Shown: piece by piece, positions 12,350 through 14,779 of the stretch
Layout of the letters: each line of letters begins with the position of its first letter
How positions within the stretch are numbered: the stretch's first letter is position 1
Assembly: GCA_038063075.1 (NCBI GenBank)
Contig: JBBTVW010000033.1
Location: forward strand, 1 to 14,779
Length of the DNA stretch: 14,779 nucleotides
Reading direction: 5' to 3'
Source of the DNA: JACQHJ01 sp038063075
GTDB lineage: Bacteria; Patescibacteriota; Microgenomatia; Levybacterales; UBA12049
Translations under genes and position numbers: made by a program
Notes under the pieces: model-generated
What the model was told of the DNA's origin: nothing
Seen by the model: the letters and a program-made list of their open reading frames with translations, nothing else
Databases searched by the model: none

Positions 12350-14674
12350 ATGAAGTTTTTTGCATACATTGTTACTCTTTTATTAGTTGGTCTTGCAACC
12401 ATCGGTGACTTTGTGATCTTCTATGCTAAGGCTCTATCTATAATAGCTCTTTGGCTTATAAGGTTAATTATAAATACACCCAAAAGAATCGTTAACGCAT
12501 TATCTAATGGAATTAATCATTTCAAAAATAAAATAACCTCTAGCTTGCAAAAAATTGACACAAAATCAAGACTTACAAAGTTTAGATTTTTACTTTCTTT
12601 AAAATCTTTTAGAAGAAAATTAAGAGGCAAGAAAAAGAGACTTGATAAGAATCAAATAAAAAAATTAAAAGAAATTGAAAAAAACTCTGTTGGTGTTTAC
12701 CCAAAACCAAGACATTTATGGATAAAGTTTAAATATTTTATATTTGGATTTATAATTTGTATTGTTTTTGTTCTCTTACCACTTTCAACATATTTTTTCT
12801 TAAATAGCCTTCCAAGCCCTAAGCAACTTGCCAATAGACAAATTCCGCAAACATCAAAAATTTATGATAGAAATGGAAAAATCTTATATCAAATCTATGC
12901 AAATGAAAATAGAACCCTAGTTCCCCTATCGTCAATCCCAAAAGATTTAATCAATGCAACAATTGCAATTGAAGATAAATATTTTTATACAAATCCAGGT
13001 TTTGATATTGAGGGAATAACCAGAGCGGCAATAGCAAATCTTTCCGGAAAACCAATTCAAGGAGGATCAACCATAACACAACAGCTTATCAAATCTACCC
13101 TTTTAACGCCTGAGAGAACAATTGAAAGAAAGTTTAAAGAAATAATTTTAGCCTTCTGGGCTGAAAAGATTTATACAAAAAACCAAATTTTAGAAATGTA
13201 TTTCAATCAAGTTGCTTATGGCGGAACTGCTTGGGGAGTTGAATCAGCAGCTCAAAGCTATTTTGCTAAAAGCGTTAAAAACTTAACTCTTGCTCAAAGT
13301 GCTTTCTTAGCTGGAATGCCTCAAGCACCAAGTGATTATTCTCCGTATGGAGAAAACCCAAATCTTTGGAAAAAAAGACAAAGAGATGTATTAAATAAAA
13401 TGGTTTCTTTAAAATACATTACTAAAAAAGAGGCAGAGGAAGCTTTAAACGAACTCTTAGTTTTTGAAACGCCACAAACTCCAATTTATGCACCACATTT
13501 TGTCATGTACGTAAAAGAGCTTCTTATTAAAAAATATGGCTTAACTATGGTTGAAAAAGGCGGATTAATCGTTACAACTTCACTAGACCTAAAAACTCAA
13601 GATATGGCTCAAGAAGTAGTCAGAAATGAAGTTGATAATAATGCTTTCTTAAATCTTACAAATGGAGCTGCTTTAGTTACTAATCCAAAAAATGGAGACA
13701 TATTAGCCATGGTTGGATCAAGAGATTATAACGATCCAAATGGAGGAAACGTAAACTTAACAACTGCATTAAGACAGCCTGGTTCTTCTATAAAAGTAGT
13801 TACTTATGCAGCTGCAATGAATAATGGCCTAACTGCAGCAACAATTTTAGACGATACACCCGTAACTTATAGAGTCGCTGGTGCACCTGATTACTCTCCT
13901 GTAAATTATGATGGAGCATTCCATGGAAAAGTTCCTTTAAGAATTGCTTTTGCTAATTCATTTAATATTCCTGCTGTCAAAACACTTGCAAAAATTGGAA
14001 TACCAACCATGGTAGAAACAGCTAAAAAAATGGGTATAACAACCTGGAATGATCCACAAAACTATGGATTGTCTCTTACTCTAGGAGCAGCTGAAGTTAA
14101 AATGACAGATATGGCAACTGTTTATGGAGTAATAGCAAATCAAGGACAAAGAGTAGATGTAAATCCAATTTTAAAAATTACAAACTACAATGGTGAAGTT
14201 TTATATCAAAAAAATGGAGCTGAAAAAAGACAAGTATTAGATAGTGGGGTTGCTTTTATTATTGCCAATATTCTAGCTGATAATAATGCAAGAAGTTGGG
14301 CATTTGGATCAAACTCTTTACTTAATATTCCAAAACATACAGTGTCAGTTAAGACTGGAACTACTGATAATAAAAGAGATAACTGGACAATTGGCTTTAC
14401 GCCTTCATATCTTGTGTCTGTTTGGGTAGGAAATAACGACAATAGCCCAATGAATCAAAGTCTTGCATCTGGTATTACAGGAGCTGCTCCAATTTGGAAT
14501 AAAATCATGACTAATCTACTTGGCAACGTTAATACTCTTTCTTATAAAATGCCTGATAATGTTGTACAGAAAAAATGTGGAACAAAAATTGAATACTTTA
14601 TTAAAGGAACTGAAGGTGGTATTAATTGTAGTCAGATAGCGACCCCAAGTGGCATGTTAAATCAAACACGTTAA
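12350..14674 (+). CDS. Class A penicillin-binding protein, second copy with an enlarged N-terminus
   Basis: A 774-residue paralogue of the preceding protein with the same two catalytic domains. GT51 motifs are EDKYFYTNPGFD (catalytic E208), GGSTITQQLIKS (238-249) and RKFKEIILAF. Transpeptidase motifs are SSIK (479-482), SFN (537-539) and KTGT (668-671). The usual His in EDxxFxxHxG is Asn214 here. The N-terminus differs: residues 3-41 are hydrophobic throughout and long enough for a helical hairpin, residues 42-128 are strongly basic, and a second hydrophobic segment (about 129-151) leads to the catalytic part. By the positive-inside rule, the basic part would be cytoplasmic. The C-terminal module is trimmed to KKCGTKIEYFIKGTEGG and the Pro-rich tail is missing. 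Tandem duplication followed by divergence is the simplest explanation. Confidence 0.95.
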   Translation: MKFFAYIVTLLLVGLATIGDFVIFYAKALSIIALWLIRLIINTPKRIVNALSNGINHFKNKITSSLQKIDTKSRLTKFRFLLSLKSFRRKLRGKKKRLDKNQIKKLKEIEKNSVGVYPKPRHLWIKFKYFIFGFIICIVFVLLPLSTYFFLNSLPSPKQLANRQIPQTSKIYDRNGKILYQIYANENRTLVPLSSIPKDLINATIAIEDKYFYTNPGFDIEGITRAAIANLSGKPIQGGSTITQQLIKSTLLTPERTIERKFKEIILAFWAEKIYTKNQILEMYFNQVAYGGTAWGVESAAQSYFAKSVKNLTLAQSAFLAGMPQAPSDYSPYGENPNLWKKRQRDVLNKMVSLKYITKKEAEEALNELLVFETPQTPIYAPHFVMYVKELLIKKYGLTMVEKGGLIVTTSLDLKTQDMAQEVVRNEVDNNAFLNLTNGAALVTNPKNGDILAMVGSRDYNDPNGGNVNLTTALRQPGSSIKVVTYAAAMNNGLTAATILDDTPVTYRVAGAPDYSPVNYDGAFHGKVPLRIAFANSFNIPAVKTLAKIGIPTMVETAKKMGITTWNDPQNYGLSLTLGAAEVKMTDMATVYGVIANQGQRVDVNPILKITNYNGEVLYQKNGAEKRQVLDSGVAFIIANILADNNARSWAFGSNSLLNIPKHTVSVKTGTTDNKRDNWTIGFTPSYLVSVWVGNNDNSPMNQSLASGITGAAPIWNKIMTNLLGNVNTLSYKMPDNVVQKKCGTKIEYFIKGTEGGINCSQIATPSGMLNQTR

Positions 14675-14779
14675 TTATTTATTAACCCTAAAAGTGATTG
14701 ATAAGCTGTTTTTGGATTAGGACTATTAAATAGAAAACTTGTTGTTACAAATCTATTTACTCCAGCGTTTTTAAGATCA
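14671..14779 (-). CDS. C-terminal end of an unidentified gene (cut by window edge)
   Basis: A minus-strand frame open from the right edge ends at TAA (14671-14673) and encodes at least 35 residues: DLKNAGVNRFVTTSFLFNSP then NPKTAYQSLLGLINN. It fills the space after the second penicillin-binding protein in a convergent arrangement. The two stop codons share the sequence TTAA (14671-14674). The fragment is too short to name. A real gene is likely because it has no stops and normal residue composition. Confidence 0.5.
   Translation of the reverse strand, partial: DLKNAGVNRFVTTSFLFNSPNPKTAYQSLLGLINN

Noticed and set aside
1..14779. Reassigned UGA codon, as in Gracilibacteria
   Set aside because: No in-frame TGA occurs in any real gene, and glycine is encoded by GGN. 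Absence of TGA as a stop among 13 genes is compatible with AT bias.

Overview
The window is AT-rich (roughly one third G+C by eye) and gene-dense. It looks like a piece of a Candidate Phyla Radiation (Patescibacteria) genome, most likely Microgenomates-like. That placement is inferred from: a DUF5667 secreted protein; the N-terminal part of a membrane-anchored type IV secretion-like ATPase of the kind seen in these genomes; a stand-alone B12-dependent ribonucleotide reductase with its own adenosyltransferase and NrdR; a shortened phosphoglycerate kinase; genes packed 1-4 bases apart; and little Shine-Dalgarno use. The genetic code reads as standard. All 13 visible stop codons are TAA or TAG.

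Layout. Positions 1-10033 are all on the minus strand. In transcription order they hold: (a) a CvpA-CAP fusion membrane protein, phosphoglycerate kinase and glyceraldehyde-3-phosphate dehydrogenase (10033-6834); (b) a secreted DUF5667 protein with its own promoter (6778-6233); (c) the deoxynucleotide operon nrdR - nrdJ - cob(I)alamin adenosyltransferase (5975-2524), with a promoter overlapped by NrdR-box-like palindromes; (d) a compact cobalamin riboswitch (2518-2462) and a switchable hairpin platform (about 2461-2372), leading into an uncharacterised 402-residue protein with a C-terminal cysteine cluster (2371-1163) and a 45-residue zinc-ribbon protein (1158-1021); (e) a 144-residue unknown protein and the start of a type IV secretion-like ATPase (954-1, cut by the window edge). 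Two tandem class A penicillin-binding proteins run on the plus strand (10092-14674), diverging from group (a). They converge on the tail of another minus-strand gene at the right edge.

How the parts fit. NrdJ makes deoxynucleotides with adenosylcobalamin, the adenosyltransferase makes that cofactor from salvaged corrinoid, and NrdR senses nucleotide levels and probably represses its own operon. The aptamer follows the adenosyltransferase stop codon directly, so B12 status is also read there. Its only visible downstream targets are the uncharacterised cysteine-rich protein and the zinc ribbon. This is the most interesting feature of the window.

Several promoters place a TATAAT-like box 6-8 bases before an ATG, which suggests leaderless mRNAs. 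The riboswitch-controlled 402-residue gene is the exception and has a strong Shine-Dalgarno site. No tRNA, rRNA, CRISPR array, insertion sequence or phage gene was seen.
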